Of a DNA stretch of 64,000 nt, positions 63,946 through 64,000 are shown in pieces. The notes beneath the pieces are model-generated. The model saw nothing but the letters and a program-made list of their open reading frames with translations. It was not told the DNA's origin and ran no database searches. The position numbers and the translations under genes were made by a program. Each line of letters opens with the position of its first letter. Within the stretch, counting starts at the first letter, position 1. The stretch comes from Arthrobacter sp. Bz4 (GTDB taxonomy: Bacteria; Actinomycetota; Actinomycetes; Actinomycetales; Micrococcaceae): positions 1 through 64,000 of the forward strand of contig NZ_QDAE01000017.1 of the NCBI RefSeq assembly GCF_003075455.1. Direction: 5' to 3'.

Positions 63946-64000
63946 GATCACTGCGGCGTGCTGCGTACGGCATCCGCTCGCGGCAAGTAACACCTTCTGA

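Overview
The window reads as a chromosomal segment of a high-GC actinobacterium, most likely an Arthrobacter-type Micrococcaceae. The evidence is gene content and order: fumC-glpX-DUF4245, purK-purE-LCP, whiB-glycosyltransferase-DUF5719, metallopeptidase/DUF3499/Trm112/sahH, PMT/rsmI, tatD-rpf-ksgA-ispE and glmU-prs-rplY-pth are all recognisable actinobacterial neighbourhoods, also known from Mycobacterium tuberculosis. GTG and TTG starts are frequent, a WhiB protein and a resuscitation-promoting factor are present, and stop/start overlaps are common.

Layout. 1-6.7 kb: central metabolism (fumarase, beta carbonic anhydrase, class II fructose-1,6-bisphosphatase), a FemAB-type enzyme and an ABC-F ATPase. 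6.9-11.5 kb: a minus-strand operon purK-purE-LCP-manA. 11.7-20.6 kb: cell-surface and developmental genes (GtrA, TIGR03089, WhiB, a 1,200-residue membrane glycosyltransferase coupled to DUF5719, degenerate metallopeptidase, DUF3499, Trm112). 20.6-31.2 kb: sahH, an L,D-transpeptidase, RDD and SpoIIM proteins, a DUF1461 membrane protein, protein O-mannosyltransferase, rsmI and a succinate-semialdehyde dehydrogenase. 31.2-36.2 kb: a MoxR/DUF58/transglutaminase operon. 36.4-44.7 kb: tatD, rpf, ksgA, ispE and a second ABC-F gene, interrupted by a minus-strand DUF3618/holin-like stress or envelope operon. 44.8-47.3 kb: decayed or accessory material (acyltransferase remnant, frameshifted DUF222-HNH gene) and tRNA-Gln. 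47.4-52.8 kb: glmU-prs, ugd, rplY-pth.

53.1-63.9 kb is the most distinctive part: four consecutive large AAA-ATPase/LuxR (LAL-type) regulators, all on the plus strand and visibly less GC-rich than their surroundings. Internal motifs show the order A1-B1-A2-B2: the first resembles the third and the second resembles the fourth, so a two-gene module has been duplicated. Within each module the two genes overlap (4 and 8 nt). Each module is preceded by a long leader that carries a GAGTAG-N3-CTAC(T/C)C dyad and a nested hairpin with compensatory base changes. A related dyad follows the last gene, at the window edge. Within each pair only one partner keeps a canonical Walker B DD, which suggests paired, possibly heteromeric, self-controlled regulators. 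Their target and signal are not visible in the window.

Three genes (DUF5719, DUF3499, DUF222-HNH) each show one apparent single-base deletion. Either they are decaying or the assembly carries indel errors; two of the three affect genes that are conserved and probably functional, which favours assembly error.
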